Of a DNA stretch of 64,000 nucleotides, positions 54,833 to 63,272 are shown piece by piece. The DNA lies in assembly GCF_017104715.1 (NCBI RefSeq), contig NZ_JAAGPI010000011.1, positions 62,001-126,000 on the forward strand. The letters run 5' to 3'. The notes beneath the pieces were generated by a model. The model ran no database searches and had not been told where the DNA came from. It saw only the letters and a list, made by a program, of their open reading frames with translations. The number at the start of each line of letters is the position of its first letter. Positions within the stretch are counted from its first letter, which is position 1. The position numbers and the translations under genes are program-made. This DNA comes from Burkholderia sp. Ac-20365. GTDB taxonomy: Bacteria > Pseudomonadota > Gammaproteobacteria > Burkholderiales > Burkholderiaceae.

Positions 54833-54880
54833 TGCTTCGACTTCCGGCTTTGTGTCTGGTGCGTCGACCCCGAAAGGGAA

Positions 54881-55684
54881 TCAGTGCTGCAGCAAAAAAT
54901 GTTCGCGCAGATGATCGAGCACGCGCGATACGCTGTCCGTTTCCGTCAATGCAGTCGTATCGACAAGCAGTTCTGGATTAGCGGGCGGCTCATACGGGGC
55001 GGACACACCCGTGAAAGAGGTGAGGGTACCCGCCTGGGCTCTTGCATAGAGTCCTTTCGGATCACGTCTGGCGCAATCGTTTGCTGAAGCGGACACATAA
55101 GTCTCGACAAAGCTGTCGTTGCCGATTATTGCGCGGGCCATCGCCCGGTCTTCGGACATCGGCGAAATCAATGCGGCGATGACGATGAGACCGGCATCGT
55201 TCATCAGGTGCGCAACGTGCGCGACCCGGCGGATGTTCTCGTGACGATCTTCTTTCGAAAAGCCGAGATCGCTCGTCAGGCCGTGTCGGATGTTGTCGCC
55301 GTCGAGCACGTAGCATGCGTGGCCCATCGACATCAGTTCGCGTTCGAGGTGGAATGCGATGGTCGATTTTCCCGCGCCGGACAGGCCGGTAAGCCACACG
55401 GTTACGGGCTTGTGTCCAAGCATGATGGCGCGGTCGCGGCCCGTGATCGTGCCGTTGAAGCGTTGTACGAACGGCTGAACGCGCTCAGTCGACGGACGGT
55501 TTTCCGGCTCGTCGCGAGCGACGCGACCAATCGGCGCGCTGCCTTGAGCGCATCGTGCGCGCGGCTCGGCGGCGGCATCAGCAATGGGGCGTAGATTTTC
55601 CAATTCGGATTGTCCGTTAGATTCCCGCCGAAGCGGGTGGCCTGTCGTTGACCTTGCCATGGGAAGCGAAGTCAGATGAGCCAT
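54881..55684 (-). CDS. cysC: Adenylyl-sulfate kinase with N-terminal extension
   Basis: A kinase that phosphorylates adenylyl sulfate to PAPS. The catalytic domain has P-loop LTGLSGAGKSTIAFHLE, the DGDNIRHGLTSDLGFSKEDR segment and the acceptor serine in ALISPMSEDRAMAR. About 70 residues precede the usual CysC start and match no domain I know; there is no start codon closer to the kinase domain, so they are probably translated. The ATG at 55684 lacks a clear ribosome site and a TTG at 55705 is possible. No cysD, cysN or other sulfur gene is beside it, so it may serve sulfation rather than cysteine synthesis. Confidence 0.85.
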   Translation of the reverse strand: MAHLTSLPMARSTTGHPLRRESNGQSELENLRPIADAAAEPRARCAQGSAPIGRVARDEPENRPSTERVQPFVQRFNGTITGRDRAIMLGHKPVTVWLTGLSGAGKSTIAFHLERELMSMGHACYVLDGDNIRHGLTSDLGFSKEDRHENIRRVAHVAHLMNDAGLIVIAALISPMSEDRAMARAIIGNDSFVETYVSASANDCARRDPKGLYARAQAGTLTSFTGVSAPYEPPANPELLVDTTALTETDSVSRVLDHLREHFLLQH

Positions 55685-55736
55685 TGCGCCGCGAGCAACA
55701 AACAAGGCGTCAACGGGACGGCAAAACAGCGATTAT

Positions 55737-55799
55737 TACAATCCGTAATTGTACTATCTAAGAATTCTCAATGCTGTAACAGCTAATTACCGTTGTAAT
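55737..55799. promoter_or_regulatory. AT-rich region with three inverted repeats upstream of cysC
   Basis: Within 65 bp lie TACAAT-N5-ATTGTA (55737-55753), GCTGTAACAGC (55773-55783) and ATTAC-N4-GTAAT (55786-55799). The stretch is clearly poorer in GC than anything nearby. It lies 50 to 115 bp before the cysC start, where operators are expected. No known regulator consensus is recognised. Confidence 0.45.
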
Positions 55800-55870
55800 G
55801 AGAATCTTGCTATTACGCTATTGACAGATCTGGTTTGATTGGAGGGCTATTGGACTAAAAGGCGCCAGAT

Positions 55871-56731
55871 TCAATGTCGCGCTTCACCCGGCGACGCATC
55901 CGTCCCGCCACTCAGCGGCACATCGTCCTCGCTACTCCTCGCCCAGAAGAAACGATCGGGAAGATAAGCGCCCATTCCCGGCCGGAATGCAGCCTGCGTC
56001 GCCTGGAACAGATACTCCTGTGCTTCGCGCACCGCCTCGGCGGGTTCCTGACCATTTGCCAGCAGCGCCGCGATGGCCGCGCCGAGCGTATCTGTGATGC
56101 CCATGATCCGTTGCTGTCCGCGATCCCACATGTCCTGCCGCAGCTGCCCGTCTTCGCTGAAAAGCGTATTGACGAGCCGGTGCGTGCCCGTTTCCGTCGA
56201 CAGAATGTACTCGCAGCCTTGCGACAGCAGATGCGAAATGGCGGCATCGAGCGACGGCGCCTCGGCGTCGCCGTCAGGCTGCGCGAGCGCGAGCAGTGCA
56301 GCCGTGTCCGCCACCAGCAAGGTGGTTTGCGGCGCGAGCAGATCGGCGATCGCTTCGCGCAGTTCATCGGCGGCGAGCACGTGTTCGTCGTCGAGCGTGA
56401 AGTCAGGTGCGAGGATCAGCGGGATGTCATCGTAATCGGCGACCACTTCGGCGATCGCACTGACCACTTCCGCGCGTGTGGCCGCGCCGACCTTAAAGGC
56501 GGCGATCGGCATGTCCTCCAGCAGCATCCGCGCCTGGGTCGCGACGGCTTCCGGGTCGAGCCCGGTCACCTCGTCGCAGCTCGCCGAGTCGCGCACCGTG
56601 TAGCCGGTCAGCACGGACACGCCGTGACAGCCCATGCTGGCAAGCGTCATCAGGTCGGCTTGCAGGCCGGCACCGCCCGTCGGGTCGGACAGGCCGAAGG
56701 TGAGAACGATCGGAGGGGTGTTGCTGGCCAT
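55871..56731 (-). CDS. ThiD-like hydroxymethylpyrimidine/phosphomethylpyrimidine kinase, divergent
   Basis: A 286-residue ribokinase-superfamily enzyme of the ThiD type, expected to phosphorylate hydroxymethylpyrimidine (thiamin synthesis or salvage). The N-terminus TFGLSDPTGGAGLQADLMTL and the VLTGYTVRDSA segment fit ThiD. The active-site loop, GTGCT in standard enzymes, reads GITDTLGAAIAALLANG here, so Asp214 stands where the ThiD cysteine is. That is the base used by other ribokinase-family members, so activity may be retained or shifted. The ATG at 56731 is chosen because the earlier in-frame residues are arginine-rich and not family-like. It is divergent from rubredoxin. Confidence 0.8.
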   Translation of the reverse strand: MASNTPPIVLTFGLSDPTGGAGLQADLMTLASMGCHGVSVLTGYTVRDSASCDEVTGLDPEAVATQARMLLEDMPIAAFKVGAATRAEVVSAIAEVVADYDDIPLILAPDFTLDDEHVLAADELREAIADLLAPQTTLLVADTAALLALAQPDGDAEAPSLDAAISHLLSQGCEYILSTETGTHRLVNTLFSEDGQLRQDMWDRGQQRIMGITDTLGAAIAALLANGQEPAEAVREAQEYLFQATQAAFRPGMGAYLPDRFFWARSSEDDVPLSGGTDASPGEARH

Positions 56732-56995
56732 GAAATTTTTGTGGATTCGATGAGCGGAAGATTGTCGGACCAGCACAGGCGCGCGACGCGCCCGCATGGC
56801 CCACACAGACGGCTCAATTATGCGGCCTTATACGCGTGCGGGGCACTTTTTCGCATCTGGCGGCGCGTGCGGCCACACATAACGTCGCAAAGTGTCGCGG
56901 CGGGCCGCTCGGACCCCGCATCCGCTAGGCATGGGGGCGCCAACACGGTACCATCATGGCTCCCGTTTCCACGGACTTTTCGACGCGACTCAAGA

Positions 56996-57166
56996 ATGGA
57001 ATATAAGAGCTGGATGTGCCTGATCTGCGGCTGGATCTATGACGAAGAAGCCGGTCTGCCAGAGGAAGGAATCGCGCCGGGCACTCGCTGGGAAGATGTT
57101 CCCATCAATTGGACTTGCCCCGAGTGCGGCGCGCGCAAGGAAGACTTCGAGATGGTGGAGATCTGA
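56996..57166 (+). CDS. Rubredoxin
   Basis: A 56-residue iron protein carrying one Fe(Cys)4 centre; the cysteine pairs are in MCLICGWIYDEEAGLPEEGI and CPECGARKEDFEMVEI. It transfers single electrons, for instance to oxygenases or in oxidative-stress pathways. Length and sequence are typical of Burkholderia rubredoxins. It is divergent from the ThiD-like gene, a common arrangement in beta-proteobacteria. Confidence 0.97.
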   Translation: MEYKSWMCLICGWIYDEEAGLPEEGIAPGTRWEDVPINWTCPECGARKEDFEMVEI

Positions 57167-57545
57167 TCGGTCAGCCTTGCACGGGCGGGCGGTCCTGTCG
57201 CGCCATGCAAGGTCGGGCGATTCGAAATGAATCGATTGCGCGCACGATGGAACATCCGCGCGCATGCGCTGTCGCAAGGTAACCTGTCACTGGGCTTTGC
57301 TTGCGGTCATCTCGGTTCGTCAGGGTAGAGGCCAGTACGTGAGCAGTGCGCTCCCGGCATCGCGCACAAGCGCTGTCGAGAGCGGTTTCCGGCTTCATGC
57401 TGTGACCTGAGAAAGCGGCACCGTTTTCGAGCCACTCCGCGAGTGGCCCGGCAATTGCACTACTGCACTACTTTCGCCTTACCGGCAGTTCCGGTGGCGC
57501 AGTATCGATGCCGCCTGACAATGCCGGCGTTCCTGCGGCCTGCTC
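57167..57545. other. Intergenic region after rubredoxin
   Basis: This 379-bp region shows no reliable coding sequence, RNA gene or terminator. It contains the upstream region of the next gene. Confidence 0.5.
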
Positions 57546-58955
57546 ATGACCCTTCGATCCGCATCGCCCGATACGCTCGACGCTCTACCGAATCCCCGCG
57601 GCGGCGCCGTCCGCCCCGCGGAGCAGGCCATTGCCGACGCGCTTGCTGCTTTCGAGCAGCGGCGCGACATGACGGCGCAACTGCTGGTCGCCGGCCGCAC
57701 GTTGCGCGAAGCCGGCTGGCTTGCCGCACAACGTTTCACCGATGCCTTGCTGCTCGTCTCGCCGATGGCCGCCAGCGGTCTCGCCGACGAGGCGCCCGCG
57801 CGTGCCGCTTTTGGCGCGGCACTGCGGGCTTTCCGCGCGGCGCTCGAGCGGCGCAATCTGCGCGAGCTCGGCTGCTCGGGCGCGCTTTTTGAGCATTACC
57901 GCCTGCTCAGCACGCATATCGCGCAGCACACGCCCGGCTACAGCGTCACTTTCGAAGACATCGCGCTTGCGAGCCGGCCCATTCCGCCCGTTTCACTGCG
58001 TTCGCAATCGGCTGCACGGCTCGCGCATCTGCGTGCGCGCTATGAGCAGGCGCTGCTGCCCGTGCTGCGCTCGAAGGGTCACGTCAGCACGAGCGCGGTC
58101 GCGGGCGCCGTCAACGCTGCACTCGACGATCTCGATACTTGTCTCGTCGATCTGTCCGGCCCCGATCCTTATGATTTCTGGCGTCTCGCGCTGGCATGCT
58201 CGCGCGCATTGCGCGCGAGTGGCCGATCGGTCGAAGACATCGACACGCGGCGTTTCTACGCGCGCTGCAACATGGCGCTCGCCGACGAAGAGCGCGGCAT
58301 TCCGCTCGCGCCGCGTTCGCTGGTGCGCGCGACGCTGGCGTTGCTGTGGCGCGACTACGCGCTGTTCGGCGCGGCCGCGGAAGACACCGACCACGTCGAA
58401 CTGCTGCGCGATTATGGTTTGACGGTCGACTGGCACGTCGCGGGCACGCAGGCGTCGGAAGCGTTATGGGAAGCCGGCGCGCATCAGGCGGAGACGCTGG
58501 CGGCGCATGTTGCGATGACGCGCGAACTCGGCGCGCTGACGGTCAACGCCAACGCGTACGAAGACTTCTTGCAAACCGCCGACGCCGCGATCTCCGCGCT
58601 CACCGATCACGCGCGTGCCGCCGATAATCCGCAGAAAGCGGATCCCAGCGCTGCGCTGCAGGCGGGCGACGCGGCTTACCGTCTGGGTGCGGCGGCTTCG
58701 GCGCTCGGACTCGGCCAGGTCGCGCTGCTCGCCGATGCGCTGGGCCTCGCCTGGCGACGCCGCGCACACGCTGGCGTGTCGACGCCTGCGGTTCGCGCGC
58801 ATGTCGTCGTCGACGCACCCGATGCGCGCTCGCTCGAAGCCGCGTCCGAAGCCCTGCGCGCAATGCTGCATAAGGTCGCGGCGGGCGTTGCGCCGCAGTC
58901 CGCGACGAACGTTCTTGCGACGCTCACGCGCGCTATCGAACAGGGCAGTGCATAG
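57546..58955 (+). CDS. Conserved-looking protein of unknown function, all-helical
   Basis: A 469-residue protein, Ala- and Arg-rich and predicted to be almost fully helical, without signal peptide or membrane helices. Parts such as DTRRFYARCNMALADEERGI, VRATLALLWRDYALFGAAAE and ALGLGQVALLADALGLAWRR have the look of degenerate Hpt-like repeats in the N-terminal part of ChpA/PilL kinases, but I cannot confirm this. In related genomes chemotaxis-like pil genes often follow rubredoxin, so it could be a remnant or relative of that region. Codon usage is normal for the window, so it is likely a real gene. Confidence 0.65.
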   Translation: MTLRSASPDTLDALPNPRGGAVRPAEQAIADALAAFEQRRDMTAQLLVAGRTLREAGWLAAQRFTDALLLVSPMAASGLADEAPARAAFGAALRAFRAALERRNLRELGCSGALFEHYRLLSTHIAQHTPGYSVTFEDIALASRPIPPVSLRSQSAARLAHLRARYEQALLPVLRSKGHVSTSAVAGAVNAALDDLDTCLVDLSGPDPYDFWRLALACSRALRASGRSVEDIDTRRFYARCNMALADEERGIPLAPRSLVRATLALLWRDYALFGAAAEDTDHVELLRDYGLTVDWHVAGTQASEALWEAGAHQAETLAAHVAMTRELGALTVNANAYEDFLQTADAAISALTDHARAADNPQKADPSAALQAGDAAYRLGAAASALGLGQVALLADALGLAWRRRAHAGVSTPAVRAHVVVDAPDARSLEAASEALRAMLHKVAAGVAPQSATNVLATLTRAIEQGSA

Positions 58956-59196
58956 CGCGTCCGGACCCGCGCGTCTTCTATGCGAACACGCTGCGCGATA
59001 GCGCACGATCGTCGTTCCCGACGAGGCCAACGCGCGTGATAGAGTGCAGTTTCATGGACTGCGATTGACGCGGCTGCGCGCCTGTGCGGACAGCCCAGCC
59101 GACAAGGCTGGCAAGGTTGACAATCGGCCTGCCGCACGACTCTGGCGCATGGCGCGGGCACCGCAGTTGCGCACCGTCTTTGCTAAAATTCGACCT

Positions 59197-59775
59197 ATGT
59201 CCAAGAGTAACGATCGCATCAATCTGACCAACCAGTTCCTGATCGCCATGCCCAACATGGCGGACCCCACGTTTTCAGGAACGGTGGTCTACCTTTGCGA
59301 TCACAGCGAGCGTGGGGCGCTCGGCCTCGTCATCAACCGGCCGACCGATATCGACCTCCAGGCGCTCTTCAATCGCATCGATCTCAAGCTCGAGATCGAA
59401 CCTCTGCTGCATGTCCCCGTGTATTTCGGCGGCCCGGTGCAAACCGAGCGCGGCTTCGTGCTGCATGACGCATTGGAAAACACCACCTATACGTCGTCGA
59501 TGCAGGTGCCGGGCGGGCTCGAAATGACCACCTCGAAAGACGTGCTCGAAGCCGTCGCGAGCGGCAAGGGGCCGGAGCGTTTTCTGCTGACGCTCGGCCA
59601 TGCCGGCTGGGGCGCCGGTCAACTGGAAGACGAAATCTCCAAGAACGGCTGGCTCACGGTCCAGGCCGACCCCAAAATCGTGTTCGACGTGCCCGCTGAA
59701 GACCGCTTCGAAGCGGCGCTCGCGCTGCTCGGCATTTCGTCCTCGATGCTCTCCGGCGAAGCGGGTCACGCATGA
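59197..59775 (+). CDS. YqgE/AlgH-family protein
   Basis: A 192-residue protein of the UPF0301 family. It opens LTNQFLIAMPNMADPTFSGT and has FGGPVQTERGFVLHD and FLLTLGHAGWGAGQLEDEIS, all hallmarks of the family. Its biochemical role is not settled; AlgH of Pseudomonas affects alginate genes. The ATG at 59197 is chosen on family length. The last bases overlap the ruvX start (ATGA), the usual yqgE-ruvX pairing. Confidence 0.95.
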   Translation: MSKSNDRINLTNQFLIAMPNMADPTFSGTVVYLCDHSERGALGLVINRPTDIDLQALFNRIDLKLEIEPLLHVPVYFGGPVQTERGFVLHDALENTTYTSSMQVPGGLEMTTSKDVLEAVASGKGPERFLLTLGHAGWGAGQLEDEISKNGWLTVQADPKIVFDVPAEDRFEAALALLGISSSMLSGEAGHA

Positions 59776-60212
59776 GCGGTGTAGCCGGACGTGAAGCGAC
59801 GCTGCTTGCGTTCGACTACGGTGAAAAACGGATCGGTGTGGCTGTCGGCAATTCCCTCACGCGCAGTGCGCGTCCGCTCGTCGTTCTGCAAAACCGCAAT
59901 CGCGAATACCGTTTCGAAGCCGTCGGCAAACTCATCGACGAGTGGAAGCCCGACGCGCTCGTCGTCGGCCTGCCGATGCATCCCGACGGCACGCCGCACG
60001 AAAGAACCCAGCTCGCCAAACGCTTCGGCAACCAGTTGAACGGGCGCTTCAATCTGCCTGTTTCGTGGGTCGACGAACGCTATTCGTCCGTCGAAGCAGA
60101 GGCGGGCATCCGCAGCGGATCGCGCCAGGCCGGCATGCTCGATGCCGAAGCCGCGTGCATCATTCTTCAGCAATATCTGGACGGACTGACCGACGATCAT
60201 GAGTTCCATTGA
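59772..60212 (+). CDS. ruvX: Holliday junction resolvase-like RuvX (YqgF)
   Basis: A 146-residue RNase H-fold protein. Family motifs are LAFDYGEKRIGVAVGN, ALVVGLPMHPDGTPHERT and WVDERYSSVEAEA, carrying the acidic active-site residues. YqgF proteins act in 16S rRNA 5'-end processing and were proposed as resolvases. It overlaps yqgE by four bases and pyrR by 14, so the three genes are probably one transcript. Confidence 0.96.
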   Translation: MSGVAGREATLLAFDYGEKRIGVAVGNSLTRSARPLVVLQNRNREYRFEAVGKLIDEWKPDALVVGLPMHPDGTPHERTQLAKRFGNQLNGRFNLPVSWVDERYSSVEAEAGIRSGSRQAGMLDAEAACIILQQYLDGLTDDHEFH

Positions 60213-60711
60213 CGCCGAGGCGCTGTATCGCGCCGTGCTCGAACAGATTCGCGCCGCCTATGGCGACGCGCTGGGTGGTCCGGACGGCGCGGTGCTCGCC
60301 GGCATCTACAGCGGCGGCGCGTGGCTGGCCGAACGCCTCGCCAAAGACCTGAACGTGCCGACCTTCGGTGTCGTCAACGTCGCGCTGCATCGCGACGACT
60401 ACGCGAAGAAGGGCTTGCATACGCAGGCAAGTCCCACGTCGCTGCCGTTCGAAGTCGACAATCGTCGCATCGTGCTCGTCGACGATGTGCTCTACACGGG
60501 CCGTACCGTGCGCGCTGCGTTGAACGAGCTGTACGACTACGGACGTCCCGCGTCCGTCGAACTCGCGGTGCTCGCTGATCGTGGCGGGCGTGAGTTACCG
60601 ATGGCGGCCCGTTTCGTCGGCGGCACGATCGAGGTGCCGGCGAATTCGACGCTCGTGCTGGCGCGCGACGGCGAGCGCTTCACGTTTCACACCGAGCCGC
60701 GCGCGGATTGA
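60199..60711 (+). CDS. pyrR: PyrR: uracil phosphoribosyltransferase / pyrimidine regulator
   Basis: A 170-residue phosphoribosyltransferase-fold protein. The PRPP loop is RIVLVDDVLYTGRTVRAALN and the N-terminal part GIYSGGAWLAERLAKDL fits PyrR. In Gram-positive bacteria PyrR attenuates pyr mRNA; in proteobacteria its role is less clear and it may simply act as a uracil phosphoribosyltransferase. I see no attenuator-like hairpin pair in the 118 bp before pyrB. Confidence 0.93.
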   Translation: MSSIDAEALYRAVLEQIRAAYGDALGGPDGAVLAGIYSGGAWLAERLAKDLNVPTFGVVNVALHRDDYAKKGLHTQASPTSLPFEVDNRRIVLVDDVLYTGRTVRAALNELYDYGRPASVELAVLADRGGRELPMAARFVGGTIEVPANSTLVLARDGERFTFHTEPRAD

Positions 60712-60829
60712 TCCACACGGCAGCAACAGGCCGCAACCGGGCGCGCGTCGTGGATCCACATCGCGCGCTTCGCAGAACCTGAGCAAACACCCGCAGCACC
60801 CGCAGTCCCCAGTCTGATTCAGGAAGACC

Positions 60830-61870
60830 ATGAACACGCCCAACCCGGTTTCCCAAGGTTCCACCGATTCGACCGATAACGCCGCATCCGCAGAGCGTTT
60901 TCGCTACGGTTTCCTCAAGGGCAATCCGCAGCTCACGAAGAACGGCGAGCTGAAACATCTGCTGACGATCGAAGGCCTGCCGCGCGCGATCGTCAATCAC
61001 ATTCTCGATACGGCCGAGCAGTTCGTCAGCGTGACCGACCGCGAAGTGAAGAAGGTGCCGCTCTTGCGCGGCAAGTCGGTGTTCAACCTGTTCTTCGAGA
61101 ACTCGACGCGCACGCGCACCACGTTCGAGATCGCGGCCAAGCGGCTGTCGGCGGATGTGATCAATCTGAACATCAACGCATCGTCGACAAGCAAGGGCGA
61201 GTCGCTGCTCGACACGATCAACAACCTGTCGGCGATGCATGCAGATATGTTCGTCGTGCGCCACGCGTCGAGCGGCGCGCCGTATCTGATCGCCGAACAT
61301 TGCGCGCCTCACGTGCACGTGATCAATGCCGGCGACGGCCGTCACGCGCACCCGACGCAGGGTCTGCTCGACATGTACACGATCCGCCACTACAAGAAGG
61401 ATTTCACGAATCTGCGCGTGGCGATCGTCGGCGACATTCTGCATTCGCGTGTCGCGCGCTCCGACATTCACGCACTGACCACGCTCGGCGTGCCCGAAGT
61501 GCGCGCGATCGGTCCGCGCACGCTGCTGCCGGGCGGCCTCGAGCAGATGGGCGTGCGTGTGTTCCACAACCTCGACGAAGGCTTGAAGGACGTCGACGTG
61601 ATCATCATGCTGCGTCTGCAGAACGAGCGGATGAGCGGTGCGTTGCTGCCGTCGGCGCAGGAGTATTTCAAGAGCTGGGGGCTCACGCCCGAGCGTCTCG
61701 CGCTCGCGAAGCCCGATGCGATCGTGATGCATCCGGGCCCGATGAATCGCGGCGTCGAAATCGACTCGCAGGTGGCGGATGGACCGCAATCGGTGATTCT
61801 CAATCAGGTGACGTTCGGCATTGCTGTGCGCATGGCGGTGATGGGTATCGTCGCGGGCAACAACGATTGA
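60830..61870 (+). CDS. pyrB: Aspartate carbamoyltransferase catalytic subunit
   Basis: A 346-residue enzyme making carbamoyl-aspartate, the committed step of pyrimidine synthesis. The carbamoyl-phosphate loop is FFENSTRTRTTFEIAAKRL, with HPTQGLLDMYTI and MLRLQNERM as further signatures. The first 35 residues are a Ser/Asn-rich extension. It stands 69 bp before a dihydroorotase-like gene; in related bacteria the two proteins form a dodecameric complex and the regulatory pyrI chain is absent, which agrees with this order. Confidence 0.96.
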   Translation: MNTPNPVSQGSTDSTDNAASAERFRYGFLKGNPQLTKNGELKHLLTIEGLPRAIVNHILDTAEQFVSVTDREVKKVPLLRGKSVFNLFFENSTRTRTTFEIAAKRLSADVINLNINASSTSKGESLLDTINNLSAMHADMFVVRHASSGAPYLIAEHCAPHVHVINAGDGRHAHPTQGLLDMYTIRHYKKDFTNLRVAIVGDILHSRVARSDIHALTTLGVPEVRAIGPRTLLPGGLEQMGVRVFHNLDEGLKDVDVIIMLRLQNERMSGALLPSAQEYFKSWGLTPERLALAKPDAIVMHPGPMNRGVEIDSQVADGPQSVILNQVTFGIAVRMAVMGIVAGNND

Positions 61871-61939
61871 GCCGCGCACGGCTCTCGCAATCACCCATCA
61901 CATCAGTCATCAGGTAAAGGCAGTCAAAAAAGGCAGCGC

Positions 61940-63217
61940 ATGAAGATTCATATTCAAGGCGGCACGCTGATCGATCCCGTAGCGGGCACCGAGCAGCAAC
62001 AGGACGTGTTCATCGCGGCGGGCAAGATCGTTGCGCTCGGCAACGCGCCCGCCGATTTCAACGCGGCGCGCACCATCGATGCGAAAGGGCTCTGCGTGGC
62101 GCCCGGTTTCGTCGATTTGTCGGCGCGGCTGCGCGAACCCGGCTACGAGCACAAGGCGACACTCGAATCGGAAATGGCCGCGGCGCTTGCGGGCGGCGTG
62201 ACGAGCCTCGTATGTCCGCCCGACACCGATCCCGTGCTCGACGAGCCCGGTCTCGTCGAAATGCTCAAGTTTCGCGCGCGCAATCTGAACCGCGCGCATG
62301 TGTATCCGCTCGGCGCGCTGACGGTCGGCCTCAAGGGGCAGACGATCACCGAGATGGTCGAGCTGACGGAATCGGGTTGCGTCGGCTTTTCGCAGGCCGA
62401 TAACCCTATCGTCGATACGCAGGTCTTGCTGCGCGCGTTGCAATACGCGAACACGTACGGCTATACCGCATGGCTGCGGCCGCAGGATGCGTATCTTTCG
62501 AAGGGTGGCGTTGCGGCGAGCGGTCCGCTTGCATCGCGTCTCGGCCTGTCGGGCGTGCCCGTGTCCGCGGAAACGATCGCGCTGCATACGATCTGCGAGA
62601 TCGTGCGCGTGACGGGCGCGCGCGTGCATCTGTCGCATGTGTCGTCGGCGGCGGGCGTCGAGCTCGTGCGCGCGGCGAAGGTGGAAGGCCTGCCCATCAC
62701 CTGCGACGTCACGATCAACCACGTGCATCTGATCGATATCGACATCGGTTATTTCGATGCGCAGTTCCGCCTCGACCCGCCGCTGCGCTCGCAGCGCGAT
62801 CGCGAAGCGATTCGCGCGGGCCTGCTGGACGGCACGATCGACGCGATCTGCTCGGACCACACGCCGGTCGACGACGACGAAAAGCTGCTGCCGTTCGCCG
62901 AGGCGACGCCGGGTGCGACGGGGCTGGAACTGTTGCTGTCGCTGACGTTGAAGTGGGCCGACGAAACGGGCGTGCCGCTGGCAAAAGCGCTCAACCGCAT
63001 TACGGCTGCGCCTGCCTCGGTGCTGAAGTTGCCGGCGGGCCGGATCGAAGCGGGCGCGACGGCCGATCTGTGCGTGTTCGATCGCCACGGTCACTGGCGG
63101 GTCGAGCCGCGCGCGTTGAAGAGCCAGGGGCACAACACGCCGTTCCTCGGGTACGAACTGCCGGGCCGCGTGCGCGCGACGGTCGTGTCGGGCCAGGTGG
63201 CGTTCGAGCAGCGCTGA
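61940..63217 (+). CDS. pyrC: Dihydroorotase-like PyrC' (metal ligands lost)
   Basis: A 425-residue amidohydrolase-fold protein downstream of pyrB. In active dihydroorotases the first motif is GFxDxHxHxRxPG. Here it reads GFVDLSARLREPG, with Ser61 and Arg63 where the two zinc-binding histidines should be. Later regions (HLSHVSSAAG, CSDHTPVDDDEK) are partly kept. Pseudomonas pyrBC' encodes such an inactive partner needed for assembly of aspartate carbamoyltransferase, and this protein probably plays that structural part. A separate active dihydroorotase should exist elsewhere. Confidence 0.92.
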   Translation: MKIHIQGGTLIDPVAGTEQQQDVFIAAGKIVALGNAPADFNAARTIDAKGLCVAPGFVDLSARLREPGYEHKATLESEMAAALAGGVTSLVCPPDTDPVLDEPGLVEMLKFRARNLNRAHVYPLGALTVGLKGQTITEMVELTESGCVGFSQADNPIVDTQVLLRALQYANTYGYTAWLRPQDAYLSKGGVAASGPLASRLGLSGVPVSAETIALHTICEIVRVTGARVHLSHVSSAAGVELVRAAKVEGLPITCDVTINHVHLIDIDIGYFDAQFRLDPPLRSQRDREAIRAGLLDGTIDAICSDHTPVDDDEKLLPFAEATPGATGLELLLSLTLKWADETGVPLAKALNRITAAPASVLKLPAGRIEAGATADLCVFDRHGHWRVEPRALKSQGHNTPFLGYELPGRVRATVVSGQVAFEQR

Positions 63218-63272
63218 GCGTCGTGCGCAACGCATCGGCGAAGAATGAAAAGTTAAGCGGAAGACTCGCAAT

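Noticed and set aside
56732..56995. Possible TPP riboswitch controlling the ThiD-like gene
   Set aside because: No recognisable thi-box sequence is seen in the upstream region on the minus strand.
60712..60829. Possible pyrimidine attenuator before pyrB
   Set aside because: No pair of mutually exclusive hairpins or T-run is visible in the 118-bp gap.
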